64,000 nt of DNA from Ananas comosus (Eukaryota > Streptophyta > Magnoliopsida > Poales > Bromeliaceae). The position numbers were made by a program, and so were the translations under genes. The notes under the pieces are model-generated. The model ran no database searches and was not told where the DNA came from. It worked only from the letters and a program-made list of their open reading frames with translations. The stretch lies in the NCBI RefSeq assembly GCF_001540865.1, contig NC_033635.1:1822916-1886915 (forward strand), written 5' to 3'. Below, piece by piece: positions 46,887 to 58,040 of this stretch; within the stretch, counting starts at the first letter, position 1, and the number at the start of each line of letters is the position of its first letter.

Positions 46887-47577
46887 GGGTGCGTTTGGTT
46901 CGCGCTATCTTTTAAAGATTCCTAATAATTCAATGGAAATAAAAAAATATGACGGTGTTTGGCTAAACGCACTAAGTAATCTAGTTGGTAATATTGGATT
47001 CACTTGGGAATAAGATTCACCCCAAAGTACTAATCTCATTCCCTTGAGGGAGGGTGGGTATCCTCATATTAATGGATTGGGGTAATCATAATATGTCTAA
47101 TCTCTTTCTTTCTTCCTACCCGCCGGCTAATTGATATTATTTTTCTTTACACTCTAACCTTATATCTCTCTCTAAACTTATTTTTCTCTCTAAAATTCAA
47201 CTTTTTTTTCTCTCTCTAAACTAAGTTTTCTCTCTCTCTCTCTCTCTTTCTAAAATTTCAACTCTCTCACTCCCTCTAATTTCGACTATATTTTTCTTTC
47301 TATTTTTTTTAATTATGCTCTCTCTCTCTAACTTATACTCTCTCTCCTTTTTTTCTAAAAAGATGTTGAAATTTTTGGTAACATTATCTAAAATTAAATA
47401 AATAAATAAATTAATTAATTGTATAATTTTTGTAATATTAAATAACATGACTAATTAATATTATTGTGTGAACCAAACACAGGAATTCCACATTCTTAGT
47501 AATAGGATGAATAGTAATAAGATTCTCAGATATCTTTTATTCCTAGTAATCTTTTATAATGCGAACCAAACGCACCC
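46887..47577 (+). mobile_element. Tourist-like MITE copy 4
   Basis: A 691 bp element, nearly identical to copy 3 by eye, with ends GGGTGCGTTTGGTTCGCG and GCGAACCAAACGCACCC. It is flanked by TTA at 46884-46886 and TTA at 47578-47580. Confidence 0.93.
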
Positions 47578-47911
47578 TTAAAAGTATAAGATAGACACTC
47601 TATTAATAGGTGTACAGATCGCATTGCTCCTGATTGTATACAACAAGGACAATAAATTGTGTATCGTATCGCATACATTTAAATAATACAATCGTTGTAC
47701 CGGGAAGACAACAGTGCCAGTACTAAAAGAGTTTAGAAGCATCATCATGGTTTATTCAAGTTCCTGAATTCAAATCCATCATTAAATTTGCAAGTTCCCT
47801 GCATACCATGAGAAGAAAATAAATAAATAAAGGAATGAAAATTTGAGTCCAACAAGGCGACAAGTCAAAGCTATAGATAATTTAATTCTAAAAGAGAACA
47901 AAGAAAAGGAG

Positions 47912-48025
47912 TTAGTTTCCATTGTACTTAGGATCTGCGATCACGTAATGGCATGCAATTACTGAAAAGAATATAAAGATGCCGAGGAAATTGGCAAAGA
48001 ATCCCAAGTCTTGTTCGTGGACCAT
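47912..48025 (-). CDS. OST4: Oligosaccharyltransferase subunit OST4
   Basis: A 37-residue protein on the minus strand begins [20 protein letters not shown] and ends [11 protein letters not shown]4 proteins are 35-40 residue single-span ER membrane proteins. The order of lumenal start, hydrophobic helix (about residues 9-28) and the ADPKYxGN cytosolic end is diagnostic for the plant form. It stabilises the STT3 catalytic subunit within the complex that N-glycosylates nascent proteins in the ER. A splice acceptor (CTGCAG) directly precedes the ATG, so the whole coding region probably sits in one exon with a non-coding leader exon far upstream. It is too short for most gene finders. Confidence 0.93.
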   Translation of the reverse strand: MVHEQDLGFFANFLGIFIFFSVIACHYVIADPKYNGN

Positions 48026-50440
48026 CTGCAGGGCAAAGCAAAATATGAAAGGAATCAAATATAAATAAGTAAAAAAAAAAAAGTAAGCGCGGACTAGTGG
48101 ATTATTAACAAACAAGGAAAAATGAGATGCAACCAGACAGAGGAAGAGACATTCTATCCTCTCAAATCCCCACTCAATCCAAAAGGATATTCAGAACTAT
48201 AGAATTTCATGTAAAATTTTTACCAATAACAAGATCTTTAAAAGCTTCTAACTTTCCAAAAGCACATTGGCTGAACAGTAGATTTCCAAGGCAAGCTTCA
48301 CATTGTTGATTTCAACTAATTTGTTGCCAGCGTTTCCATTTCTTCTACTCTCTACTTACACGATTGGAATCTTTACATGATCTGGACAGGATTTTCCTCT
48401 TAGCATGTAAAATGTAGCTATGCTGTAAGTAATTTAGCTTTTAGGGTGCGTTTGGTTCGCGCTATCCTTTTAACATTCCTAGTGATCCAATAGGAATAAA
48501 AAAATATGATGGTGTTTGGCTAAACGCATTAAGTAATCTAATTGGTAATATTAGATTTACTTAGGAATGAGATTCATCCCAAAGTACTAATATTATTTCC
48601 TTGAGGAATGGCGAGTATCTTTATATTAATGGATTGAGATAATCATAATATATCTAATCTCTTTCTTTATTCCTACCCGTCAGCTAATTGGTATTATTTT
48701 TCTTTACACTCTAATCTTTATCTCTCTCTAAACTTATCATTTTCTCTCTAAACTTCAACTCTTTTTCTCTCTCTAAACTTAGCTCTCTCTACCCTCTTTT
48801 TCTAAAATCTCAACTCTCTCGCTCTCTCTAATTTCGACTCTATTTCTTTTCCTATTTCTTTAATTATGTTCTCACTCTCTAACTTATGTTCTCTCTCCCT
48901 TTTTTCTAAAAGATGTTGAAATTTTTGATAGCATTATCTAAAATTAAATAAATAAATAAATAAATAAATTATATATTTTTTGTAATCTTAAATAATATGA
49001 CTAAATATTATGACCGTGCGAACCAAACACAGAAATGCCACATTTTTAGTAATAGAATGAATAGGAATAAGATTCTCGGACATCTTTCTATTCCTAGTAA
49101 TCTTTCATAGTGTGAACCAAACGCACCCTTAATTCACTTTTAGTCTTCATTTCCCCGAATGCAATTTGCTTGAGTATTAATGCTTTAAGCCTGTAATGAT
49201 TTTGTAGACACCAAAACACACCAAAGGCCAGCATACAAGCAACGAAATCAGATGTGTGCAAACCATGAAGAGAAAGAAATGCAACATGGACACTTACACA
49301 ATAATAGCATATTGTGCGTTCACTAGTTTTGCAGGCACAAACTCGAAAATCATTGGGCATTAACTCCTCCAAATACAGCACCCTCACTCACTCTAGTTCT
49401 TTCAACTTACTTCAGAGCATCACCAATATGTAAACAGATCTGACTGTGCTGCTAATTCGGGAGTTAATCACGTGTGCGAAATCTAGTAAGATGTTTTATT
49501 ATAAATGCTGATTAGAACAGCCGATTCTCGATAGCTATGATGTACAGTTCCTGAAGGAAAAGAGGATGCATTTGGTGCCTCTTAAAAAGAAAGTACCTCC
49601 AGCAAAAAGCAACCAGGAGAAGCAATTTGTTTTTTCCTTTGTTTTTCCTCTCATCCATGATGGCTCTCAAGGCCAATGCCAATAGACTAGTGACTCAGAA
49701 CTACAAAACCATCTTATCAGGGCAGGATAAGGATGGCATCTACAAGCAAAATTATTTGTTGTTTACAATGTAAGTGTTTAAGCGAACAACGAAACTAGAT
49801 AAACTAGTTACATCTACCTTGGGTGCCATAAGGACTGAATATGATGTTATGATTGTTAATAACCGGATTCGCTCCATGTTCATTTCCAAAAGCACGAGAA
49901 TATGTGCCAACTGAGCCACTAGAGAACAGTTTCTGAAGTATCTGAAAACAGTACTGAACTCCAAAGTGTTCTTAGAATCCAATAAATCAGAATCAACCAA
50001 GCATTTATCTATCTTCAACATGCAAGAAGGATAAACATCTCTTCGAACAAATCATCAACCAAAGTACTTTTTTGAATGATCAACTATAGATAATAGAAGT
50101 AGATTTTACCTCACAGTTCCTGCTAAAATTCTGCTTCGCTCCAAATTAAGAAGAGTTTCTTCAATTTTGCTTTGACGAGAAGTCACATTACGGATTACCA
50201 CATGCATTAATCTATACCACCTACAATAAGGCTAAACCCCTTGATCAAACAAATAAATCAAAATAATTCCTAAACTGATCTCCAATCGCATCATCACTTT
50301 TTGTGCATTCCGATAACAACAACTTGGCATTATGGATTATGGAATCGATCAGGGCCCAAATCGTGCACAAAATCAACACAATTAGATCGAATAATCGCTC
50401 GATAGCGAGCTTAGGAATCAAAAATAAAATCGAGTAGAAC
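48026..50440 (-). other. Probable leader intron of OST4
   Basis: The acceptor CTGCAG abuts the OST4 start codon. Upstream on the same strand no coding frame is seen until promoter-like motifs near 50441-50657. I infer one or more leader introns here. The region includes MITE copy 5 (48444-49128). The exact donor was not determined, and additional non-coding exons are possible. Confidence 0.45.
48444..49128 (+). mobile_element. Tourist-like MITE copy 5, inside the inferred OST4 leader intron
   Basis: A 685 bp element, somewhat more diverged than copies 3 and 4, beginning GGGTGCGTTTGGTTCGCG and ending GAACCAAACGCACCC. It is flanked by TTA at 48441-48443 and TTA at 49129-49131. Its orientation is opposite to the OST4 transcript. 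Confidence 0.92.
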
Positions 50441-50657
50441 AAACCCTAGCGCATTGCCTTCGCCTTTTGCTCTATCGGAGAGCCAAACGGAAATTCCTTT
50501 CGCGTTGGATCGCGCGCCTCCGCGCCTCGCCTTGGGGGATTATAGAATCGAAAAAAAAAAAAAAAAAAAAAAGAAGGAAAAAAAGGGACTCGGCCTAATT
50601 TTGGTGGTCGGAGCGGACCCAGCCCAATTCATTGGTTCGGGCCTGGTCTATAGCCCA
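50441..50657 (-). promoter_or_regulatory. Likely OST4 promoter with telo box and site II motifs
   Basis: AAACCCTA at 50441-50448 reads TAGGGTTT on the transcribed strand, typical of a leader. Upstream on the minus strand, TGGGCT occurs at 50621-50626 and 50652-50657. The combination of site II motifs and a telo box is known from plant promoters of growth and translation genes. Assignment to OST4 is inference, since no other minus-strand coding region lies between. Confidence 0.5.
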
Positions 50658-50679
50658 TTAACACGCATCTGAAAAGGAA

Positions 50680-51218
50680 GGGTTAATTGCACTATTGGCC
50701 CCCAACCTTTACCAAATTTATCATTTTGGTCCTCAATATTTTCTTTTCTTTTCTTTATTTGCAATTAGATCCTTACCTTTTAGGATCGATTACACCATTG
50801 GTCCCTAGTATTTACCCTTTTTTGATATGCATCGCTTCTAAAATAAATCAAACCAAATCTTACCATTCTTAATGTCGCCCTTCGCATCTACGAGCAACTA
50901 AGCTTCGCAGACACAATGCCTACCGTCTTTTCCAAAATATCGAACTCTTCAGTTTTGATTAGAATTTGCAACCAAACTATTCTACAAACTTTTAAAAAAA
51001 AATTAATGATAAAATTGATTTGGGGCTATCAGACCGTACTAATAGTCTATATGAGCAAGCACTATTTGATCTATCTTATCAAAATTAATAAGAATTCGAA
51101 TGGTTGAGATCTAATGCAACAAAATTTAAAAGTTACAAATCTAACACCACAAAGAGGAGTCAGGGACCACACTGAAACAGTCCGTAAAGACCAGGGACCA
51201 ATGACGCAGTTAATCCTA
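50680..51218. mobile_element. Mutator-like non-autonomous element
   Basis: The left end GGGTTAATTGCACTATTGG and the right end, GGATTAACTGCGTCATTGG in reverse complement, are imperfect inverted repeats extending about 33 bp. The flanks share AAAAGGAA (50672-50679 and 51219-51226), one base short of or equal to the 9 bp duplication of Mutator elements if one mismatch is allowed. Length is about 539 bp. It is non-coding. Confidence 0.6.
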
Positions 51219-51289
51219 AAAAGGAACTGTGGATTTTTTTTTTTGGGAGAATCAATTAAAGAGTCAGTAGCATATTATCACATGCTTGA

Positions 51290-51333
<44 letters not shown>

Positions 51334-53127
51334 AAAAAAAACAAAAAGAAAATGAAAAAACAAACTCACATGCAATTCCTATTCACTGATACATCATTTA
51401 CAACAAGGGATCCTCGTGATGGCCCTTTTTTGGCTTTTTTTATAGGAGTTGAACAAAATCATAGGTATCAAAAGGACCATTTGTACAAAGTGATAGTGTT
51501 GCTTGACACCAAACTCAGCCTTTTTCTTAGCCTTTTTCTTGTACTGGTAAAGATCCTTTCTTTTAGTATCCAGCCTTTATATTATTTTTCTTCTCTGCCT
51601 TCATCTTCCCCCAGCTTCCTCTCCTTTTATTATTTTCCTACCTTCTCTGCTCCCTTTTTTAACTCCACTTTTCACTCACTAACCCCTTTGTTAATATTTC
51701 GCTCCATGCTAATACATTATTCCGGAAGTTGTTGTTTATCGTGCGTGTTTGATCTACGTACCTACCTTCAACAATAGGTCGCTTTGCTTTTCTGAGAAGT
51801 AGAAGTTTTAAGTGAAAAGTCTAGCGTTGATTAATCCTTAAAATGTCGAGAGCTTTTGCAGTATCAGCGAAAAGTTAAAATGAATTTTTGAATCTAAAAA
51901 ATATGGTTGTAATTATAATCTTCAACTTCTACAACAAAATGGAGCACTCTTAAGAATAAGGAATAAAAAGTGGGTCAATAATTCTGCAAATAATATTGAT
52001 AAGTATGAGCCTTTATTAGCCATTTGGAGCTTAAGCTCACAAGTAGATGTACACAGTAATACTATTGACATGTAAGTACTGAAAACATAATACACAGTTA
52101 TCTCGTCAAACCCTTCATATAATATTTGTCCCTAATAATGTTATACTTACACTACAACATAATTAAATTATAGAGACATATTTTTATGACATTTTTATAT
52201 AAGTGTCTCATTTATACTAATTTTTTTTAAAAAATCTACAAACGTCTAAATATAAAGCTTAATCCAATCAAAAATAAAAAGTTCATCTACTCAATCAACC
52301 ATACCGAACCTACTCAGCCCGATTACAAATAAAAAAGAAAAAAAAAAGAAAAATTGATCACCATCTCTCCTTCTCCTCTTCCGCCGCCGCAGCCGACGAG
52401 ATAGGATTCCGGCGGCGGGAGTTCGACCGAGAGGATCTCGCAGGGACTGTACAGGGTTACGATCGCCACGTATCCCTCAGCACAAGTCGCTGGAGGAGTT
52501 GGTCCCAAATATCAAGGCGACCCTACCTATAAGGACCCCATATATATCAACACTTTTTAGGTAATTAAGTCAGCAATACTTTTTTTTATCTTTACCAAAA
52601 TTTAAATGTGTCGCTATACACCGTTTTTATTATAGTGTAATAATTAATTTTACAATAATTTAGTAACATACTGGAATTGAAAAGCTACAATTCCTCAAAA
52701 ACATTATATAATTCATGAATATTATAATAATTACGATAATTATTAAAAATTTATTAGGCTTCGAATTTAAAATCGTGTATACCAACTATCAAACAGTTTT
52801 GTAACTTGTATTACGGACATAGAATTATTCCTGAATTTGAGCCGCAAACGATCAAACCTGTGCCTGGCACGTGCACGCTTCTCCCTCCACGTGCCTGACA
52901 CCAATGCTACGCGAGAAGGCATGTGCAGTTTTTTTTCTTTTTTCCCTATAGTAAATTGCATGTGCATCTTACAAAAATTATACACTATGCAAATCACTAT
53001 AAATGTCACCGTACTAATTAAACTGTTCAGTGTGGTTGGCATTTGGATGCTGATCAAACTTATAATAGAGTTTAAATATAGAACTCAAGTCCCCCACACT
53101 GCAACATCGGATTTGTACATAAAATAT
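51219..53127. other. Intergenic region with a long poly(A) run
   Basis: A run of about 40 A bases lies at 51291-51331 and creates a spurious poly-Lys frame. A small GC-rich patch at 52370-52510 has a short frame without a recognisable domain. No gene is called. Confidence 0.5.
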
Positions 53128-53605
53128 AGGGAAACTTCAAATACCCCCTATGGTTTCATATTTTCTTACTTTATTATTCTATGGTTTAAAGTGTATCAAG
53201 TTAGTACTCTGTGGTTTTGTATTTTTTTACTTTAATACCTTGTGATTTGAAGTGTATTAAGTTAGTATTCTGTGGTTTCGCACTTTTTCACTTTAGTATC
53301 ATGTGGTTTCAAGTGTATCAAGTTAGTACCATGTGGTTTTATATTTGTATCAAGTCAGTACCATGTGGTTTTATTTTTTATTTTTATTATCCATTTCGAG
53401 GTATATGATTTAACAGGATATTAAAGCACAGAGTACTAAAGTGAAAAAGTGTGAAATTATAGGGTACTAATTTGATACACTTAAAACTATAGGATGCTAA
53501 AGTAAAAAAGTGCGAAACTATAGGATACTAACTTGATACACTTTAAACCACAAAGTACTAAAATGAGAAAGTACGAAACCACGTAGGGGTATTTGAAGTT
53601 TCCCT
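53128..53605. mobile_element. Foldback-type MITE with internal tandem repeats
   Basis: The 478 bp element starts AGGGAAACTTCAAATACCCC and ends with its inverse (GGGGTATTTGAAGTTTCCCT), a perfect 20 bp inverted repeat that continues imperfectly. The left half is a tandem array of units such as GTGTATCAAGTTAGTA with TGTGGTTT. The right half carries the same units inverted, so the whole element can fold on itself. TAT lies on both sides, a possible 3 bp duplication. The superfamily is uncertain. Confidence 0.75.
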
Positions 53606-54263
53606 TATGGATACTTGAAAGGCTTTGTGATGTGAATTATATTTTTATGTTCTAAAATATTTAAATCAAAACAAAAAAAAAAAAAACAAACAATAAAATT
53701 GGGATAGTAGGTACTATCAACATATACAAATTATCAAAACTATTCACTATAATTTCATGAATGAGTGAGAAATATATGCTCTTTTATGTGCTCTCCAACT
53801 AATTAAATTGTACATAGCCTGCTAACAATATAATGATCTACAACAATGCTTGGGATGAGATTCAAGCAATTTTTATAATTTATCATAACTAAAATGACTT
53901 TGTCTATAAATTTTTATAATTTCTATATATATATAAGTAATTGGCTACGTACCCCTAAAAAGTATTTTGCCTTTATATTTATAATAAAAAAGTTAAATGA
54001 TAAATTTATTTATCTAAAATTCTTATTTTTAAAAAGTACTCTTGAAAATTGCCCTCAACTCTACAAAAAGCCTCATTTGTTTATTCAACTGTGCCATAAA
54101 ATTTATTTCTTTAAAATTTTGGTTTCTGTTATATCTATCTCTATTTTTATTTGGAGTTAGACTAAGAATGAAAGTGTCAAAATTAATTGGAGATTAGCTT
54201 ATGAATGACATATATATGGTTAAGAAAAAATTTCAATAGATGAATTTTATTATTTAAACTTTC
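53606..54263. other. AT-rich spacer, nothing recognised
   Basis: No gene or repeat was recognised between the foldback element and SINE copy C. Confidence 0.5.
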
Positions 54264-54380
54264 GTAAGTGGCAAAGTGCTTGGTGGTCGATACCCGAGAC
54301 CCAAGTTCGAATCATAGTTAATTTACATTTCCAGCTAAGTTTATTTCTAATGAAATAAACGAAGCACCTCTCTCTAAAAA
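54264..54380 (+). mobile_element. tRNA-derived SINE copy C (5' truncated)
   Basis: The sequence starts within the A box (GTAAGTGGCAAAGTGCTTGG). It has a B box (AAGTTCGAATCATAG), the conserved body CATTTCCAGCTAAGTTTATT, and ends in CTCTCTCTAAAAAAATAATAA. The B box is the best preserved of the four copies. Confidence 0.8.
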
Positions 54381-56139
54381 AATAATAATAATAAATAAAT
54401 AAATAAATAATAGAGATATGTAGATAATTGTCTTTTAAAAAATAGGTTAATTGCATATAGTTCACTGCAAACATATCGAATAGGAGAAATATCTCTACGA
54501 AGTTCAACTTTTTATTCTTAACCCTACAAAAATTTTGCCGTTTTCAAATATACCCTTACTGTTAGGATCCGTTGGAAAAATATATAATTAACTATGAGTA
54601 AAATAATTAACCATGGTAAATGAATTAAATTTATCTTTTTACTCTTCTCATATTATTTGTAAGATACTTTTTTGGAAGAATATTTTTATATAATTCTAAC
54701 AGTTGGAGCTTTTGGAGGGATATATTTCTAGGTTTTAAGTGTCCGTCGGCACGAGCCGCATCCATCGTGCCGTATCGCGCCAATAATACCGACATGATAC
54801 AGACCCACCAATGGCACAACTCAAAATACTTTATTCTTTAAATTAGTAAGTAATTTTCTCAATAAAGTTCAAAAGATGTGATAAAAAGACATAATAAATA
54901 GTTAAAATATTTTGTTGTTAAAGAAAATAAATATTTCATCCTATTATGTGTCGGCACACAAAATTTTTTTGACCGGCACGCATCGGTACAGCTCGGCACG
55001 CACTGTGACGTACCGTGCCGGCAAATTTCCGACACGACCCCGTGTCACGACACTTAAATTCTTAATATATTTATAAGAGTAAAAATGTAATTTCTTTTAA
55101 CTGCTATTAAAAATGAACAGTACTTTAACAGTAACAAATCAAAAAAATAAATATGAATATTACTAAACTTTTATAAAAATAAAAAAAATAAATTATATAG
55201 TAACATATTTACTATTCGATATATTTATCTGGAGCTAGAGCCGTACATAATTAACTCTAAAAAAAAAAAAAAACTGCTCAAACAAATGATGCCACAAGGG
55301 CCTAGCTGGACCCCCTCACGGAGCGGAGGCTCCCTATTGGGCCTACGAGGTGGGCCCCATAAACCCGACCCGGGTCTATTGGTCATCTTCCCTCATGTAA
55401 CGCGCTCGTCGTACCCACGCGCGCGACCGCTGATCTGACGTCGATCTCGGGGCAATCGAACGAACGGCGACGGGTCAACATCGTTGACGTGTGGGTCGGA
55501 CCAAATAAATCAAATCAAAATGCTCTACGGACCGCAGAAGCATCTCACAAATCGGACGGCTCTCACGGCATCTTCTTCTGCTGATTGGTGCGCGGGTCGG
55601 TGGGGCCCGCCCGGAGCCGGTCCATTTTTTTTCTTCTTCTTTTTCCGTTCTTGTCGCGTTCCGCAGATGCTGTCACGTCCCGTGGGTTTCCTAAACGCCG
55701 TTACGTTGTGTAAAGAATTTTAGTTAATAGTTAGAAAAAAAAAAACTATACATACTAATTTCTAACCATTACTTATATATTTTTTTAGAAGCCTATTATT
55801 AAAAATATCTTCTTAATATTTCACTTTATTTCAAATATATTTCTAGAATTAAATTTTACTGATGAATTATTAACAACAACTATTATCTCTATAAAATTAT
55901 TATTTTATCCTTTCAAATATATCTTTCTATTGCCACCTATTTTTCTTATTTGTCTTAAATTAAGAGCAAAAGAGATTATTTTGATTTTTTTTAACTCAAA
56001 TAGAAATTTAATTTAGATTTAATTTGAGATAGCTTAGCGGGTACTAACAGTAGGAATACTTTTAATAATAAAAAATTATACGAGAAATATATTTAAAATA
56101 AAAAATAATAAGAATAAATTAAATATTTAAAAAAATATT
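54381..56139. other. Intergenic region with GC-rich pocket
   Basis: Apart from a GC-rich stretch at about 55290-55690 with GGGCCC and TTGAC motifs and no coding pattern, the sequence is AT-rich. A segment at 54730-55065 carries inverted GGCACG/CGTGCC-type motifs (for example GTCGGCACGAGCC, GTACCGTGCCGGC), possibly a degraded element. No gene was recognised. Confidence 0.45.
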
Positions 56140-56149
56140 TTTTTAAGAG

Positions 56150-56290
56150 AATGATAGCATGCTATCTACTCTGTTTATTTTATTTAGAAATTAAGTTAGT
56201 TGCAAATATGAATCAACTGGTATTCAAACTTGAATTTCGGGTATTAATCATAAAGTTTTTTGCCACTTGCGCTAGGACCAGTTCGTTATT
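56150..56290 (-). mobile_element. tRNA-derived SINE copy D
   Basis: On the minus strand, GAACTGGTCCTAGCGCAAGTGG includes a well-preserved A box. A decayed B box (AAGTTTGAATACC) follows, then GATTCATATTTGCAAC, AATAAACAGAGTAG and an A/T-rich tail. No clear target duplication was found. Confidence 0.75.
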
Positions 56291-56611
56291 TCAAAATATT
56301 ATAATTTCCACACATTTTGTACGTGTGTAGGATATTAAATGAATAGAATTTGTTGGATTTGGAATGCGTGAAATTCATGCAACGCATCTATTATGCTGAA
56401 TCCCATCTGTCATTTTGTTTTGTGAATACACCCTTAATTTTTTCACTAATATTAGCCTAATTAATTAATGAATTTGATTTGATTGTTTATCTCCATAATC
56501 AAAGAATGGCGTAATATTTATTATCATTTAGAAAAAATAATATATAATATATATTTATAGGCCGTAGGAATAAATTAGATTTATGTCAATAAAAATAGAA
56601 AAAAGAAGTCT

Positions 56612-56647
<36 letters not shown>

Positions 56648-57400
56648 TTGAGCTGAAATGCTATCAGTAGCAAACTGGCTCTGTTGCCATCCATTTATTT
56701 TCGATGATGGAGCTCTTAAATTCACTATCGGCACGTTGAACATGATCTATACCTCTTAAAGTATTTAGAAACTAAATTTCAAATTATTTCGACATTATTG
56801 ACCTAATAATCAAAGGGTTTCAAAATTTGTAATTTTAATGATAGATATTAGGCATTTTCTCGTTTAACGGTGTAAAGCTATCAAAATCAATTGAATTTTG
56901 GTGAGAAAATTTTTTAAACTATTTAGAATAAGATCTATACTCTCGATCTTGATTATAAAATTCCTATCATCATTTTTTAGAGAATATTTATTTTCAGCCG
57001 TTCATTTTTACGCCTACTTGATGGACAAGAGAATAATATCGAGAAAATATAAAATTTGATTTCTAGATACTTCAAGGGGTATAGATCATATTCAACGGTG
57101 TCGATCGTCGATTTGAAGACTCTATCATCGAAAATAAATGAATGGCAACATAGCCCGTTTACTACCGATAGTATTTTAGCTCAACTCTCTCTCTCTCTAT
57201 ATATATATATACACACACACACATTAAAGCAGAATTAAGTGAAATAATGATTGAGTTTATTATTCGGGATGTGCTTCCATTTACTATTTGGATCTGCATG
57301 AAAATTTGCACGAAGATATTCCTTGGGTATAAATACATTCCATTCCGAAAGAATTAAAAAAAAAAAAGAAAAAAAAAAGGAACATACGAGCGTGCTCACG
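56291..57400. other. AT-rich spacer with a local repeat
   Basis: Two segments, about 56580-56770 (inverted) and 57050-57210, share the motifs GTAGCAAAC/CCCGTTTACTAC, TTTTCGATGATGGAGCTCTTAAATT-like sequence and (CT)/(AG) plus (TA) runs in opposite orientation. They form a long imperfect inverted repeat with a 280 bp spacer. The superfamily is unknown. No gene was recognised. Confidence 0.5.
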
Positions 57401-57643
57401 TGGATGGCACGTGGAGGGCCCACCTAACGGCCGTTACGTTCTCCGTCTCCTACGGCCCCTCGGCCTCGTGCCCCCAGGCCCCTCACACGCACAGTGCACG
57501 CCGCCCCTGGTGTGCTCTTCCTCTTACTAGTTTGTCTTGTCCGAAGGAGTGGAGGGGCCGAAACGCCTTCATCGCTGCAGTATTACCAGATTCCCAGCCA
57601 AGCCGCTGCCTCCACAACCCCAATCATCCATTACTCTCCCCTC

Positions 57644-57685
<42 letters not shown>

Positions 57686-57893
57686 GTGAGAGTACACGTA
57701 CGCCAAAAGAGTACCCCATTATTCCTTCCTTTCTCCTCTCCCCCAATCAATCCGAGACCTCTTTCCCCCACGACCGTCCGATCCCAGTCGTCATCTCATC
57801 ATACACCGTCGGTGGGGGAGGAGCATTGTAGCATCTCCCCCCACCCCGAAGCTCCTCCTCTTCTTCTTCTTCTTCTTCTTCCTCCTCCTCCTC

Positions 57894-57938
<45 letters not shown>

Positions 57939-58040
57939 GAGCTCTAGAGCTGTAGCATCTCTTTCTCTCTCTTACATACATACATGCCTGGGTCGGGAAG
58001 GAGGAGGAGGAGGGCGACGCTTCGTAGAGGCGCCGGATAG
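57401..58040 (+). promoter_or_regulatory. Promoter/leader of the UBP gene, rich in pyrimidine repeats
   Basis: Two (CT)n microsatellites, about 57645-57681 and 57895-57937, and a (CTT)n block near 57858-57880 lie within 400 bases upstream of the start codon, on the coding strand. Pyrimidine-rich leaders with CT repeats are common in plant housekeeping genes. No clear TATA box was seen. Confidence 0.5.

Noticed and set aside
47221..47448. Frame rich in Glu/Arg/Lys inside MITE copy 4
   Set aside because: It is a product of the element's CT-rich tract. The same tract in the other copies does not keep an equivalent frame.
51114..51777. Frames rich in Lys around a poly(A) run
   Set aside because: They are generated by about 40 consecutive A bases. 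No domain, promoter or splice pattern supports a gene.
52323..52508. 61-codon minus-strand frame in a GC-rich patch
   Set aside because: It lacks a recognisable motif. It could be a decayed exon but nothing nearby extends it.
54264..54380. Possible tRNA gene from the A and B boxes
   Set aside because: No cloverleaf or anticodon arm can be formed. The boxes belong to a SINE with an unrelated body and A tail.
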